From the NCBI RefSeq assembly GCF_034314165.1, contig NZ_JAVIWK010000001.1, positions 5,657,001 to 5,721,000 of the forward strand: 64,000 bases of DNA. The letters run 5' to 3'. Source of the DNA: Pseudomonas sp. Bout1. Lineage in GTDB: Bacteria; Pseudomonadota; Gammaproteobacteria; Pseudomonadales; Pseudomonadaceae. Each line of letters begins with the position of its first letter. Within the stretch, counting starts at the first letter, position 1. The notes below the pieces were generated by a model that saw only the letters and a program-made list of their open reading frames with translations, ran no database searches and was not told where the DNA came from. Both the position numbers and the translations under genes were made by a program. Below, in pieces: positions 10,388 to 19,280 of the stretch.

Positions 10388-11098
10388 ATGACTGAACCCC
10401 TACGCCTCTCCAAACGCCTCATCGAACTGGTCGGTTGCTCCCGTCGGGAGGCTGAGCTGTTCATCGAGGGCGGCTGGGTCACGGTGGACGGCGAAGTGAT
10501 CGACGAGCCGCAGTTCAAGGTCACCACCCAGAAGGTCGAGCTTGACCCTGAAGCCAAGGCCACCGCGCCAGAGCCGGTGACCATCCTGTTCCACGCGCCT
10601 GCCGGTGTGGATGCCGAGGCGGCCATGGCCTCGATCAACGCCGAGACCCTGTCGGAAGAACACCGCTTCAGCAAGCGCCCGCTCAAGGGCCACTTCCTGC
10701 GCCTGACCGCCAGCAGCGACCTGCAAGCCAAGGCCAGCGGCCTGCTGGTGTTCACCCAGGACTGGAAGATTTTGCGCAAGCTGACGGCGGACGCGAACAA
10801 GATCGAACAGGAATACGTGGTGGAGGTGTCCGGCGATATGGTCGCCCACGGCCTGAACCGCCTGAACCACGGCCTGACCTATAAGGGTAAGGAGTTGCCA
10901 GCGGTGAAAGCCAGCTGGCAGAACGAGAACCGCCTGCGCTTTGCGTTGAAAAACCCGCAACCGGGTGTGATTGCCTTGTTCTGCGAAGCCGTTGGCCTGA
11001 AAGTCGTCGCCATTCGACGCATCCGCATTGGCGGAGTCTCCATCGGCAAAGTGCCGGTAGGCCAATGGCGCTATCTGTCCGGCAAAGAAAAGTTCTAA
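10388..11098 (+). CDS. RsuA/RluF-like pseudouridine synthase, divergent
   Basis: Member of the RsuA/RluB/E/F family by layout: an N-terminal S4 RNA-binding domain (residues ~5-50) and a 236-residue total ending GGVSIGKVPVGQWRYL, like the RluF GVPLGEWRDL region. The catalytic core is unusual. The GRLD motif reads ASSD, keeping only the Asp (D111). The RQIRRM segment of RluF corresponds to GVIALF near residues 193-198. It may be an altered or inactive enzyme, perhaps acting only as an RNA-binding protein. It starts a same-strand run with the DUF1456 and trmO genes. Confidence 0.75.
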   Translation: MTEPLRLSKRLIELVGCSRREAELFIEGGWVTVDGEVIDEPQFKVTTQKVELDPEAKATAPEPVTILFHAPAGVDAEAAMASINAETLSEEHRFSKRPLKGHFLRLTASSDLQAKASGLLVFTQDWKILRKLTADANKIEQEYVVEVSGDMVAHGLNRLNHGLTYKGKELPAVKASWQNENRLRFALKNPQPGVIALFCEAVGLKVVAIRRIRIGGVSIGKVPVGQWRYLSGKEKF

Positions 11099-11174
11099 GA
11101 CTTTTTTCGCCGCCGAATCTCTCGACACCGCCTGCCTGGGCGGTGTTCACAGTTGAATGACCAGGATTGCCCAC

Positions 11175-11642
11175 ATGATTCACAACGACGTACTGCGCAG
11201 CGTGCGCTACATGCTCGACATCAGCGACAACAAGATGGTCGAGATCATCAAGCTCGGCGGCATGGAAGTCACCAAGGACGACCTGCTGACCTACCTCAAG
11301 AAAGACGAGGAAGAGGGCTTCGTGTTCTGCCCGGACGAAGTCATGGCGCATTTCCTCGATGGCCTGGTGATCTTCAAGCGCGGCAAGGACGAAAGCCGTC
11401 CACCGCAGCCGATCGATCTGCCGATAACCAACAACATCATCCTGAAGAAACTGCGCGTGGCCTTCGAACTGAAGGAAGACGACATGCACGCGATCCTCAA
11501 GGCCTCCGAGTTCCCGGTGTCCAAGCCTGAGTTGAGCGCGCTGTTCCGCAAGTTCGGCCACACCAACTACCGCACCTGCGGTGACCAGTTGCTGCGCAAC
11601 TTCCTCAAGGGCCTGACCCTGCGCGTTCGCGTAAGCCCGTGA
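11175..11642 (+). CDS. DUF1456 family protein (YehS-like)
   Basis: A 155-residue protein made of two DUF1456 repeats, each with an N-terminal MLDI/LRVAFEL helix and an FxFCPDE or FRKFGHTNYR end, as in E. coli YehS (156 aa). Function is unknown. The start MIHNDVLRSVRYMLD is the conserved one; the upstream in-frame ATG adds six residues without support. Its stop overlaps the GTG start of trmO (GTGA), so the two genes are coupled. Confidence 0.85.
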   Translation: MIHNDVLRSVRYMLDISDNKMVEIIKLGGMEVTKDDLLTYLKKDEEEGFVFCPDEVMAHFLDGLVIFKRGKDESRPPQPIDLPITNNIILKKLRVAFELKEDDMHAILKASEFPVSKPELSALFRKFGHTNYRTCGDQLLRNFLKGLTLRVRVSP

Positions 11643-12334
11643 CCTACAGCGTCTCGCCCGTCGGCTTCGTGCGCTCCTGTTTCAAGGAGAAGTTCGCCAT
11701 CCCGCGCCAGCCCCAACTGGCGCCCGCCGCCCGGGGCATACTGGAGTTGGTGGCACCGTTCGACCAGGGTGAGGCGGTGCAGGGCCTGGAGCAGGTCAGC
11801 CACGTGTGGTTGCTGTTCCTGTTCCACCAGGCGCTGGAAGACAAGCCACGGCTCAAAGTGCGCCCGCCGCGCCTGGGCGGCAACACGTCGATGGGCGTGT
11901 TCGCTACTCGCGCGACCCACCGGCCCAATGGCATCGGCCAGTCGGTGGTCAAGCTGGACAAGGTAGAGAACGGCCGCCTGTGGATATCCGGTATTGATCT
12001 GCTGGACGGGACACCGATTCTCGACATCAAGCCGTACGTGCCGTACGCAGACATCGTTGACACCGCGACCAATGGCATCGCCAGCGCTGCGCCACAGCTG
12101 ATTCCCGTGCAGTGGCTGAAGACTGCGCTGCAACAGGCACAAGGCCACGCTCAACGCCTTGACGAGCCATTGGTGGCGTTGATCGAGCAGTGCCTGGCAC
12201 AGGATCCACGGCCGGCGTATCAGGTTCCTACCTCTGAACGGGAATACGGTGCGCAATTCTGGGATGTGGACGTGCGCTGGCACTATCCCGAGGCGGGGAT
12301 GATTTGTGTGCTGGAAGTGATTGCAGCCAAGTAA
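11639..12334 (+). CDS. trmO: TrmO, tRNA (t6A37)-methyltransferase
   Basis: SAM-dependent enzyme that methylates N6-threonylcarbamoyladenosine at position 37 of some tRNAs (formerly TsaA/YaeB). The 231-residue protein has the family motifs VGFVRSCFKEKFAIPRQ near the N terminus, HVWLLFLFH, the loop RATHRPNGIGQS, and GIDLLDGTPILDIKPYVPY. The GTG start overlaps the preceding stop. An intrinsic terminator follows, ending the RluF-like/DUF1456/trmO run. Confidence 0.92.
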   Translation: MTYSVSPVGFVRSCFKEKFAIPRQPQLAPAARGILELVAPFDQGEAVQGLEQVSHVWLLFLFHQALEDKPRLKVRPPRLGGNTSMGVFATRATHRPNGIGQSVVKLDKVENGRLWISGIDLLDGTPILDIKPYVPYADIVDTATNGIASAAPQLIPVQWLKTALQQAQGHAQRLDEPLVALIEQCLAQDPRPAYQVPTSEREYGAQFWDVDVRWHYPEAGMICVLEVIAAK

Positions 12335-12345
12335 ATCCCGAAAAC

Positions 12346-12386
12346 AAAAAAGCCCGCGCTGCCTGTGAAGGCAACGCGGGCTTTTT
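12346..12386 (+). terminator. intrinsic terminator after trmO
   Basis: AAAAAAGCCCGCG and CGCGGGCTTTTT flank a second inner hairpin (TGCCTGTGAAGGCA). Confidence 0.85.
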
Positions 12387-12402
12387 AGTCGCACCCAAGT
12401 CA

Positions 12403-12533
12403 TGTGGCGAGGGAGCTTGCTCCCGTTGGGCTGCGCAGCGGCCCCAAAACCTGACACCCCATTTTATCTGGAACAACCAGGTGGCCTCGCCGGGACCGCT
12501 TCGCAGTCCAGCGGGAGCAAGTCTCTCGCCACA
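12403..12533. repeat. REPIN, TGTGGCGAGGGAGC type
   Basis: Two REP arms in inverted orientation (TGTGGCGAGGGAGCTTGCTC at the left, its imperfect complement at the right), each followed by a GGGCTGCGCAGCGGCC-type palindrome, around a spacer of about 50 bp. It lies between convergent trmO and fpr. Confidence 0.85.
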
Positions 12534-12550
12534 AAAGCAAATCGGTTCGC

Positions 12551-13330
12551 TTATTTCTCGACGAATGCACGCTCGATCAAGTAGTCACCCGGCTCACGCA
12601 TACGCGGGGAAACCTTCAGGCCGAAGCTGTTCAGCACTTCGCTGGTTTCATCCAGCATGCTCGGGCTGCCGCACAGCATCGCACGGTCGTCTTCAGGATT
12701 GATCGGCGGCAGGCCGATGTCACTGAACAGCTTGCCGCTGCGCATCAGGTCGGTCAGGCGGCCTTCGTTTTCGAACGGCTCGCGGGTCACGGTCGGGTAG
12801 TAGATCAACTTGTCACGCAGGGCCTCGCCGAAGAACTCGTTCTGCGGCAGGTGCTCGGTGATGAATTCGCGGTAGGCGACTTCGTTGACGTAACGCACGC
12901 CGTGGCACAGGATCACTTTTTCGAAACGCTCGTAGGTCTCCGGGTCCTGGATCACGCTCATGAACGGCGCCAAGCCGGTACCGGTGCTGAGCAGATACAG
13001 GTGTTTGCCGGGCTTCAAATCGTCGAGCACCAGGGTGCCCGTCGGTTTTTTGCTGATGATGATCTCGTCGCCTTCCTTCAAGTGCTGCAATTGGGAAGTC
13101 AGCGGGCCATCAGGCACCTTGATGCTGAAGAACTCCAGATGCTCTTCCCAGTTCGGGCTGGCAATGGAGTAAGCGCGCATGAGCGGGCGGCCGTTGGGCT
13201 GTTGCAGGCCGATCATCACGAACTGACCGTTCTCGAAGCGCAAGCCCGGGTCGCGGGTGCACTTGAAGCTGAACAGCGTGTCGTTCCAGTGATGAACACT
13301 GAGGACACGTTCGTGGTTCATGTTGCTCAT
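12551..13330 (-). CDS. fpr: ferredoxin-NADP+ reductase Fpr
   Basis: FAD enzyme that passes electrons between NADPH and ferredoxin or flavodoxin, used in oxidative-stress defence and Fe-S repair. The 259-residue protein has the FAD motif RAYSIASP near residue 53, the NADP-binding STGTGLAPFMS near residue 110, and the C-terminal AFVEK. An AGGAG site lies 10 nt before this start; a second in-frame ATG lies three codons later. It is divergent from the LysR gene at 13455, the arrangement seen for fpr/finR in P. putida, where FinR activates fpr under superoxide. Confidence 0.95.
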   Translation of the reverse strand: MSNMNHERVLSVHHWNDTLFSFKCTRDPGLRFENGQFVMIGLQQPNGRPLMRAYSIASPNWEEHLEFFSIKVPDGPLTSQLQHLKEGDEIIISKKPTGTLVLDDLKPGKHLYLLSTGTGLAPFMSVIQDPETYERFEKVILCHGVRYVNEVAYREFITEHLPQNEFFGEALRDKLIYYPTVTREPFENEGRLTDLMRSGKLFSDIGLPPINPEDDRAMLCGSPSMLDETSEVLNSFGLKVSPRMREPGDYLIERAFVEK

Positions 13331-13454
13331 GTACGGGGAACTCCTGGAAATGGGTCTGCGCCAAATGTTGGATGCGCAATTGCACAGCATTCTAATGGCG
13401 GCGACAATATCTGTTAACTGGATTATTAAGATAAGGGTTATCGGTTATATCGAT

Positions 13455-14381
13455 ATGCGATTTACTCTACGTCAACTGCAAGTCTTCGTCGCCGTCGCCC
13501 AGCAGGAAAGCGTCTCGCGCGCTGCTGGCCTTCTGGCCTTATCTCAATCTGCCGCCAGCACCTCGATTACCGAGCTGGAGCGCCAATCCAGCTGCCAATT
13601 ATTCGATCGCGCGGGCAAGCGCCTGAGCCTCAACGCCCTCGGTCACCAACTGTTGCCCCAGGCAGTGGCGCTGCTGGACCAAGCCAAAGAGATCGAGGAC
13701 CTGCTCAACGGCAAGTCCGGCTTCGGCTCCCTGGCGGTCGGCGCCACGCTGACCATTGGTAATTACCTGGCCACACTGCTGATCGGCAGCTTCATGCAGC
13801 AGCATCCCGAGAGCCAGGTGAAGCTGCATGTGCAGAACACTGCGCATATCGTGCATCAGGTGGCGCACTACGAAATTGATCTGGGTCTAATCGAAGGCGA
13901 CTGCAGCCATCCGGACATCGAGGTGCAAACCTGGGTGGAAGATGAGCTGGTGGTGTTCTGCGCGCCGCAGCATCACTTGGCCAAGCGCGGCCAGGCAACC
14001 ATGGAAGAGCTGACCCATGAAGCCTGGATCCTGCGGGAACAAGGCTCTGGCACGCGGCTGACCTTTGACCAAGCCATGCGCCATCACCGCAGTGCGCTGA
14101 ATATCCGCCTGGAGCTGGAACACACCGAAGCGATCAAGCGCGCTGTGGAGTCAGGATTGGGGATTGGCTGCATTTCCCGGCTGGCGCTGCGCGACGCGTT
14201 TCGGCGCGGCAGCCTGGTGCCGGTGGAAACCCCGGACCTGGACCTGGCCCGGCAGTTCTACTTCATCTGGCACAAGCAGAAGTACCAGACCTCGGCCATG
14301 CGTGAATTCCTCGAACTGTGCCGTTCCTTTACCGCCGGGGTACAGCGCAGCGACGAGATTGTGCTGCCGACCATTGCCTAG
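13455..14381 (+). CDS. finR: LysR-family regulator FinR
   Basis: A 308-residue LysR-type activator with an N-terminal winged helix (FTLRQLQVFVAVAQQESVSRAAG, written here only as its family signature region, residues ~3-22) and a C-terminal effector domain. By position it is the activator of divergent fpr. The frame is open upstream, but the start MRFTLRQLQ is the family start and leaves a normal 124-bp regulatory gap. Its TAG stop overlaps the TAG stop of dgkA on the other strand (shared CTAG). Confidence 0.9.
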   Translation: MRFTLRQLQVFVAVAQQESVSRAAGLLALSQSAASTSITELERQSSCQLFDRAGKRLSLNALGHQLLPQAVALLDQAKEIEDLLNGKSGFGSLAVGATLTIGNYLATLLIGSFMQQHPESQVKLHVQNTAHIVHQVAHYEIDLGLIEGDCSHPDIEVQTWVEDELVVFCAPQHHLAKRGQATMEELTHEAWILREQGSGTRLTFDQAMRHHRSALNIRLELEHTEAIKRAVESGLGIGCISRLALRDAFRRGSLVPVETPDLDLARQFYFIWHKQKYQTSAMREFLELCRSFTAGVQRSDEIVLPTIA

Positions 14382-14740
14382 ATCAGGATGACGGCCCACA
14401 CCAGGGTAATCATGGTCAGCGCGACAAACTGCGCGGCGCTGCCCATGTCCTTGGCGTTTTTCGACAACGGGTGCAGGTCCAGGGAAATCCGGTCGATTGC
14501 CGCTTCGACTGCCGAGTTAAGCAGTTCTACGATCAATGCCAGCAGGCACACGGCAATCAGCAGCGCCCGCTCCACCCGGCTGACATTAAGGAAGAAACTC
14601 AGCGGGATCAGGATGACGTTGAGCAACACCAATTGACGAAAAGCCGCCTCGCCGGTGAAGGCCGCACGCAGGCCATCCAGGGAATATCCCCCGGCGTTGA
14701 AGATACGTTTGATACCGGTTTGACCTTTGAAAGGCGACAT
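14378..14740 (-). CDS. dgkA: diacylglycerol kinase DgkA
   Basis: Small inner-membrane kinase that recycles diacylglycerol to phosphatidate. At 120 residues with three membrane helices it matches E. coli DgkA (122 aa). The signature ELLNSAVEAAIDRI and the KNAKDMGSAAQ motif contain the active-site residues. It lies 75 bp after erdR on the same strand, an order also seen in P. aeruginosa (PA3603-PA3604). Confidence 0.96.
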   Translation of the reverse strand: MSPFKGQTGIKRIFNAGGYSLDGLRAAFTGEAAFRQLVLLNVILIPLSFFLNVSRVERALLIAVCLLALIVELLNSAVEAAIDRISLDLHPLSKNAKDMGSAAQFVALTMITLVWAVILI

Positions 14741-14815
14741 AGAGTAGGCAACTGAGCAAAAAGGTGTGGGGAAACTAGAGCACGCAAAGTCAAAAAAACG
14801 TGAATGAACAGCGTC

Positions 14816-15466
14816 TTAATGCTGCGAAATTGACTCAAGTTGTTGCAAGAGTAACGCTGCCTGGGTTCGCGTACGCACTCCAAGCTTACGGAAGATCGCC
14901 GTGACGTGGGCCTTGATGGTCGCTTCCGACACGCTCAACTCGTAGGCAATCTGCTTGTTCAGCAGGCCTTCGCAAACCATGGTCAGCACGCGGAACTGCT
15001 GGGGCGTGAGGCTGGCCAGCCCATCACGAGCAGCCTTGGCTTCGTCGGAGACGTTGATCTCTTCAAAGGCTTGCGGCGGCCAGGATACATCGCCATCCAA
15101 TACCGTGCGCACGGCTTTCTGAATGTCTTCCATGGAGCTGGACTTGGGAATGAAGCCGCTGGCACCGAACTCCTTGGAGCGCACCACCACCGAGGCTTCT
15201 TCCTGCGCCGAGACCATCACCACCGGAATCTGCGGGTATTGCCCGCGCAGCAGCACCAACCCGGAAAAACCGTAGGCACCGGGCATGTTCAGGTCCAGCA
15301 GGACCAGGTCCCAGTCGGATTTTTCGGTGAGGCGGGTTTCCAACTCGGCAATACTGGCAACTTCAACGAGGCGTACATCCGGCCCCAGGCCCAGCGTGAC
15401 CGCCTGGTGCAACGCACTGCGAAACAGCGGGTGGTCATCGGCAATCAGGATTTCGTATGTGGCCAT
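14816..15466 (-). CDS. erdR: response regulator ErdR
   Basis: A 216-residue NarL/LuxR-type response regulator. The receiver domain carries DD near residue 10, phospho-acceptor Asp58 in LLDLNMPG and Lys in IPKSSS. The C-terminal LuxR helix-turn-helix is LLNKQIAYELSVSEATIKAH. The P. aeruginosa homologue in the same place (PA3604) controls ethanol oxidation and acetyl-CoA synthetase. No histidine kinase gene is adjacent. Confidence 0.85.
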   Translation of the reverse strand: MATYEILIADDHPLFRSALHQAVTLGLGPDVRLVEVASIAELETRLTEKSDWDLVLLDLNMPGAYGFSGLVLLRGQYPQIPVVMVSAQEEASVVVRSKEFGASGFIPKSSSMEDIQKAVRTVLDGDVSWPPQAFEEINVSDEAKAARDGLASLTPQQFRVLTMVCEGLLNKQIAYELSVSEATIKAHVTAIFRKLGVRTRTQAALLLQQLESISQH

Positions 15467-15719
15467 TTATTAAATGATCCTGTTTTTATGCGAGCACCGA
15501 TGGGTTCAGTGTTCGCCAACGCACAAGGTGACGGCCAGGCCAGCAATCACCATAGGGCGCACTCAACGTCCAAAGACGACGTTTCCAATCTATGACAGCG
15601 CCCCAATCGGCGCCAAGCATGCCCAGCGTAGCCGGGGTGGTCAAGCGCTACGCCCGTGGCCATTTTACCGGGCTACGCGTTTGCGCGGCCATCATGCAAA
15701 GGTCGGCTGGCCATGACGC

Positions 15720-16430
15720 CTATAGATAAGGTGCAAGGCGAGTATGGACGACGTCGGCCGGGTCCAGCGCCAGTTGAAACTTGGCCGCCAGATAGTGGGT
15801 GCTGAATACGTCCAGATAGGCATCCAGTACTTCGCTGGCCGCCAGGTCATCGGCCAGTTCCAGGCACAGCGCGGCGACTTCGGCGGTGCAGAAGTGGTCG
15901 TCGCGCTTGGAGCGGCGCAGTTTATAGCGCGACAGTTGCTCGGGCGCCAGGCTCAACACCGGCAAGTGCTCCAGGTACGGGCTCTTGCGAAACATCTTGC
16001 GCGCCTCACTCCAGGTACCGTCCAGCAGAATGAACAACGGGCGCTTGCCCTCCTCCAGGCTTACTTGGTTGACCACTCGTTCCGGCGCCACGAATTCGCC
16101 GGGAAAAACAATGTACGGCTGCCATTGCGGGTCGGCCAGCAAGGTCAGCAATTCAGGTTCAACCTCAGTTCGTGACCAGGGAAAGGCGGTGGTGTCGCTG
16201 ATCACGTCCGCAATCAGCCAACCCGTGTTGCTCGGTTTCATTGGTTCTACGTCATGCATCAGCAAGCACATGCCGGATTTCGCCTCAACCTTGGGCCGCC
16301 AGGCGCACAGGCAATACTCGGGAATCACCCGGCAACCGGGACAGCGCTCGGCGCGCGAGCCCCGTGCAACAAACGGCTTTACGGCGCGGGCCAGGCGCTG
16401 GGTGCGCAAACGGGAGACGGCATGGCTCAT
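15720..16430 (-). CDS. DTW-domain tRNA aminocarboxypropyltransferase (TapT-like)
   Basis: Predicted SAM-dependent enzyme forming acp3U in tRNA (TapT/YfiP family). The 236-residue protein has the zinc cysteines CPGCRVIPEYCLC near residue 30 and the family-defining D-x-T-W in LLDGTWSEARKM. The start MSHAVSRLRTQRL was preferred to a TTG six codons upstream; neither has a strong ribosome-binding site. Single gene. Confidence 0.85.
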   Translation of the reverse strand: MSHAVSRLRTQRLARAVKPFVARGSRAERCPGCRVIPEYCLCAWRPKVEAKSGMCLLMHDVEPMKPSNTGWLIADVISDTTAFPWSRTEVEPELLTLLADPQWQPYIVFPGEFVAPERVVNQVSLEEGKRPLFILLDGTWSEARKMFRKSPYLEHLPVLSLAPEQLSRYKLRRSKRDDHFCTAEVAALCLELADDLAASEVLDAYLDVFSTHYLAAKFQLALDPADVVHTRLAPYL

Positions 16431-16636
16431 CGGATGCGCCGCAGGCAAGTGGAAATCGACACAGATAGAACTCGGGAAGGCAAAAGTTGGCGCAGTTTAC
16501 CAGAGGCGCTAACGCCTACCTGCACTTCCCGGCAATACGCTGGCCGTACTGGCCCGGGGTCACCTATAATCCCGCGCCACTGAACGCACAGCGCAGTGGC
16601 TGGTCTATGCACCAGTAACCGAATCAGGAGAGTTTC

Positions 16637-17077
16637 ATGCTGCGTCCTATGTTGCGCGTTGTAGTTCCGTCCGTCGCCTTGGCGCTGGTCTTGCCTCTGG
16701 GTGCCCAAGCGGCCTCGTTGCTGGAGGCCCAACTGAACAGGAAGCTGCAAAGCGTCGCCGAAGAAAGCAACAAAGACCTTCCACGGGAAATCGACGAAAA
16801 AACCCTGGAAGTGGCCTACACCGTTGAAGGCCTGCAGTTGATTGATCATCTGAGCGTGCAGCCTGACCGCGCCGAGCAAATGCGCGCTAACCCCAAGGCC
16901 GTGTACTTCCAGCTGGGGCAAAGTGTGTGCCTGAACAAGGGCTATCGCGAGCTGATGGCCAAAGGCGCGATCATGCGTTACGACATTACCGAGAACAAAA
17001 CCAACCGCCCAGTGGCGTCGGTCAAGTTCCAGGAAGCAGATTGCCCGGCACCGGCTGCGGCAAAGAAGAAAAAATAG
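16637..17077 (+). CDS. QS-regulated virulence factor family protein (PA3611-like)
   Basis: A 146-residue secreted or periplasmic protein with a signal peptide (residues 1-25, ending GAQAA). The mature part resembles the P. aeruginosa PA3611 family, known as a quorum-sensing-regulated virulence factor. Two cysteines (in QSVCLNKG and EADCPAP) could form a disulphide. The C terminus is a lysine run (AAAKKKK). CAGGAGAG lies before the start. Molecular function is unknown. Confidence 0.8.
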   Translation: MLRPMLRVVVPSVALALVLPLGAQAASLLEAQLNRKLQSVAEESNKDLPREIDEKTLEVAYTVEGLQLIDHLSVQPDRAEQMRANPKAVYFQLGQSVCLNKGYRELMAKGAIMRYDITENKTNRPVASVKFQEADCPAPAAAKKKK

Positions 17078-17091
17078 GCGATGCTCCCGTC

Positions 17092-17115
17092 GCGCGCCGC
17101 TGATCAGCGGCGCGC
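17092..17115. terminator. perfect 24-bp GC-rich palindrome after PA3611-like gene
   Basis: Two 12-bp arms of GCGCGCCGCTGA meet with no loop spacer (17092-17115), 14 bp after the stop. There is no T-tract, so it is a transcript-end stabiliser or a weak terminator rather than a canonical one. Confidence 0.5.
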
Positions 17116-17449
17116 AATATCCCCCCGTACTCTCCGTCTTTGCCCGTTCGCGGCAACGTCTAAACTCCCTCACAAGTGATCAATAAGCGGTTGCCAGCCA
17201 AGACTTTATAGGCTCATGATCAATTCATCCTGAAAGCTTGGCGCTCCGGGCTTTCACACCGTTCTGTAACATTTTCAGGGCAAAAGAGGGTTGCCCTCCT
17301 GAGCGTGCAATGCAAAGGTTTTTAATCATAAGGAATATACAGAACCGGTTTCGTCCGCCTCGTTAGTCACAGGCGGCGACACATGCAGTGTCGTGGTCCC
17401 GACGAATTTCTCGCCGGCACCCAGGGTTCTGTGAAGAAGGAGAAGTTGA
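17116..17449. other. long leader/intergenic region before LOG gene
   Basis: About 330 bp without a gene-like frame. It holds two consecutive stem-loops close to the next gene: CCGCCT/AGGCGG (17355-17376) and CGACAC/GTGTCG (17377-17393). AAGGAGAAG before ATG 17450 is a strong ribosome-binding site. The hairpins suggest a structured 5' leader, but no known riboswitch was recognised. Confidence 0.5.
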
Positions 17450-18559
17450 ATGCCTTACGAACCGAATGAACTCCTGATCCGTCAATTTCAAGAAAACGGC
17501 ACCGACCTGACCCAGCAGGTCGACGCGCAACTTCACCTGATTGCGCCCAACAGCCCGAATATCCCCCTTTATCGCGACATGATCTTAACCGTATTACGCA
17601 TGGCCCAGGACGACCGCAGCCGCTGGAACGCCAAGATCACCTTGCAGGCCATCCGCGAGCTGGACCACGCCTTCCGGGTGCTGGAGCAGTTCAAGGGACG
17701 ACGCAAAGTCACGGTGTTCGGCTCGGCGCGCACGCCGGTAGAAAGCCCGCTGTATGCGTTGGCCAGGGAAGTGGGCGCGGTTTTGGCCCGTTCGGACCTG
17801 ATGGTGATTACCGGCGGTGGCGGCGGCATCATGGCTGCGGCCCACGAAGGTGCCGGCCTGCAACACAGCCTGGGGTTCAATATCACCCTGCCGTTTGAAC
17901 AGCATGCCAACCCGACCATCGATGGCACCGAGAACCTGCTGTCCTTTCACTTCTTCTTTACCCGCAAGCTGTTCTTCGTCAAGGAAGCCGATGCCTTGAT
18001 CCTGTGCCCGGGTGGCTTCGGCACGCTGGATGAAGCGCTGGAAGTACTCACTCTGATCCAGACCGGCAAAAGCCCACTGGTGCCCGTGGTGCTGCTCGAT
18101 GCGCCAGGTGGGAGTTTCTGGCAAGGGGCGCTGGACTTTATCCGCAGCCAGCTTGAAGCCAACCGCTACATTTTGCCCACCGACCTCAAGCTGGTGCGTC
18201 TGGTGTACAACGCTGAAGAGGCGGTGGACGAAATCAACCAGTTCTACGCCAACTTTCATTCCACTCGCTGGCTGAAGCGCCAGTTTGTGATTCGCATGAA
18301 TCATCCGTTGAGTGACGGTGCACTGGCTCATCTGCAGGAGGCGTTTGCCAGCTTGCGGCTGAGTGGCGAATTCCAACAAATCGCGTACACCGGCGAGGAG
18401 CATGACGAGCCTAGCTTCAGCCATCTGACGCGGCTGGTGTTCAATTTCAATGGGCGCGATCAGGGACGGCTGCGGGAATTGGTGGATTACATCAACTTGC
18501 CGGAGAACTGGGCACAAGCTCAGGGGAAAGCGCAGCAGCGGGTGACGGAAACGGCGTGA
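17450..18559 (+). CDS. LOG-family (lysine decarboxylase-like fold) protein
   Basis: A 369-residue protein with a central LOG domain (residues ~85-270). The phosphate-binding loop is GGGGGIMAAAHEGA and the signature is PGGFGTLDE, as in cytokinin-activating phosphoribohydrolases and PpnN nucleosidases. An N-terminal helical region and about 100 extra C-terminal residues resemble long PpnN-like nucleotide 5'-monophosphate nucleosidases. Exact substrate cannot be told. An intrinsic terminator follows. Confidence 0.8.
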   Translation: MPYEPNELLIRQFQENGTDLTQQVDAQLHLIAPNSPNIPLYRDMILTVLRMAQDDRSRWNAKITLQAIRELDHAFRVLEQFKGRRKVTVFGSARTPVESPLYALAREVGAVLARSDLMVITGGGGGIMAAAHEGAGLQHSLGFNITLPFEQHANPTIDGTENLLSFHFFFTRKLFFVKEADALILCPGGFGTLDEALEVLTLIQTGKSPLVPVVLLDAPGGSFWQGALDFIRSQLEANRYILPTDLKLVRLVYNAEEAVDEINQFYANFHSTRWLKRQFVIRMNHPLSDGALAHLQEAFASLRLSGEFQQIAYTGEEHDEPSFSHLTRLVFNFNGRDQGRLRELVDYINLPENWAQAQGKAQQRVTETA

Positions 18560-18583
18560 TCACTAGGCGTGATCCCTAAACGC

Positions 18584-18618
18584 AAAAAAGGCCCGCTATT
18601 TTCATAGCGGGCCTTTTT
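18584..18618 (+). terminator. intrinsic terminator after LOG gene
   Basis: AAAAAAGGCCCGCTA and TAGCGGGCCTTTTT form a long stem followed by T5. Confidence 0.88.
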
Positions 18619-18658
18619 GCTTTAACTGTCCCGTCCTGAACAAGCCGCACACATTTAG

Positions 18659-18765
18659 TGTGGGAGCTGTCGAGCCTTGGCGAGGCTGCGATGCAGGCGC
18701 TGTGGTCTGTGAGGTATACCGAGGCGATCCCATCGCAGGCTCGCTGGGGCTCGACAGCTCCCACA
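18659..18765. repeat. REPIN, GTGGGAGCTG-tail type
   Basis: Inverted ends TGTGGGAGCTGTCGAGCC and its complement enclose about 70 bp. The inner arm (GTCGAGCC...CGAGGCTGCG) matches the elements at 1-69 and 6061-6178, but the outer tip is GGGAGCTG instead of GTAGCAGCTG. It lies between convergent genes. Confidence 0.85.
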
Positions 18766-18804
18766 TATGATCTCTATATGGCCTGGACCAAGCGCTCAGT
18801 CGGC

Positions 18805-19272
18805 TTAGTCATCCAGATCCTTACCGCTCAACAAGCGGCTGATCATCTCCATCGAGAATCCGCGATAACTCAGGAAGCGACCTTGCTTCGCTCGCTCCCG
18901 CGCATCAATAGGCAGGTGACCGGCAAACTTGCGACGCCAGGTATCTTCCAATTGCGCCTGCCAACTGATGCCGGACTCACGCAAGGCGAGTTCGATGTCA
19001 GCACGTTGCAGGCCGCGCTGACTCAGCTCTTCGCGAATACGCGCAGGGCCATAGCCGGAACGGGATCGGTAGGAAACAAAACTTTCGAGGTAACGGGATT
19101 CCGACAGCAGCCCTTCTTCCGTCAGGCGGTCAAGGGCTGCGTCGATCATCTCGGGATCTGCGCCGCGCTGGCGCAATTTACGCGTCAGCTCGACCCGACC
19201 ATGCTCGCGCCGTGCGAGCAGGTCCATTGCAGTGCGCCTTACGGCGACGGGTGTATCCAGTACAACGCTCAT
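18805..19272 (-). CDS. recX: RecX, regulator of RecA
   Basis: Binds RecA filaments and limits their growth. The 155-residue protein is three RecX helical repeats with conserved [16 protein letters not shown] and [15 protein letters not shown]. It starts 8 bp after the recA stop, so it is co-transcribed with recA and placed under the same SOS control. Confidence 0.95.
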   Translation of the reverse strand: MSVVLDTPVAVRRTAMDLLARREHGRVELTRKLRQRGADPEMIDAALDRLTEEGLLSESRYLESFVSYRSRSGYGPARIREELSQRGLQRADIELALRESGISWQAQLEDTWRRKFAGHLPIDARERAKQGRFLSYRGFSMEMISRLLSGKDLDD

Positions 19273-19280
19273 CGTTTGGC

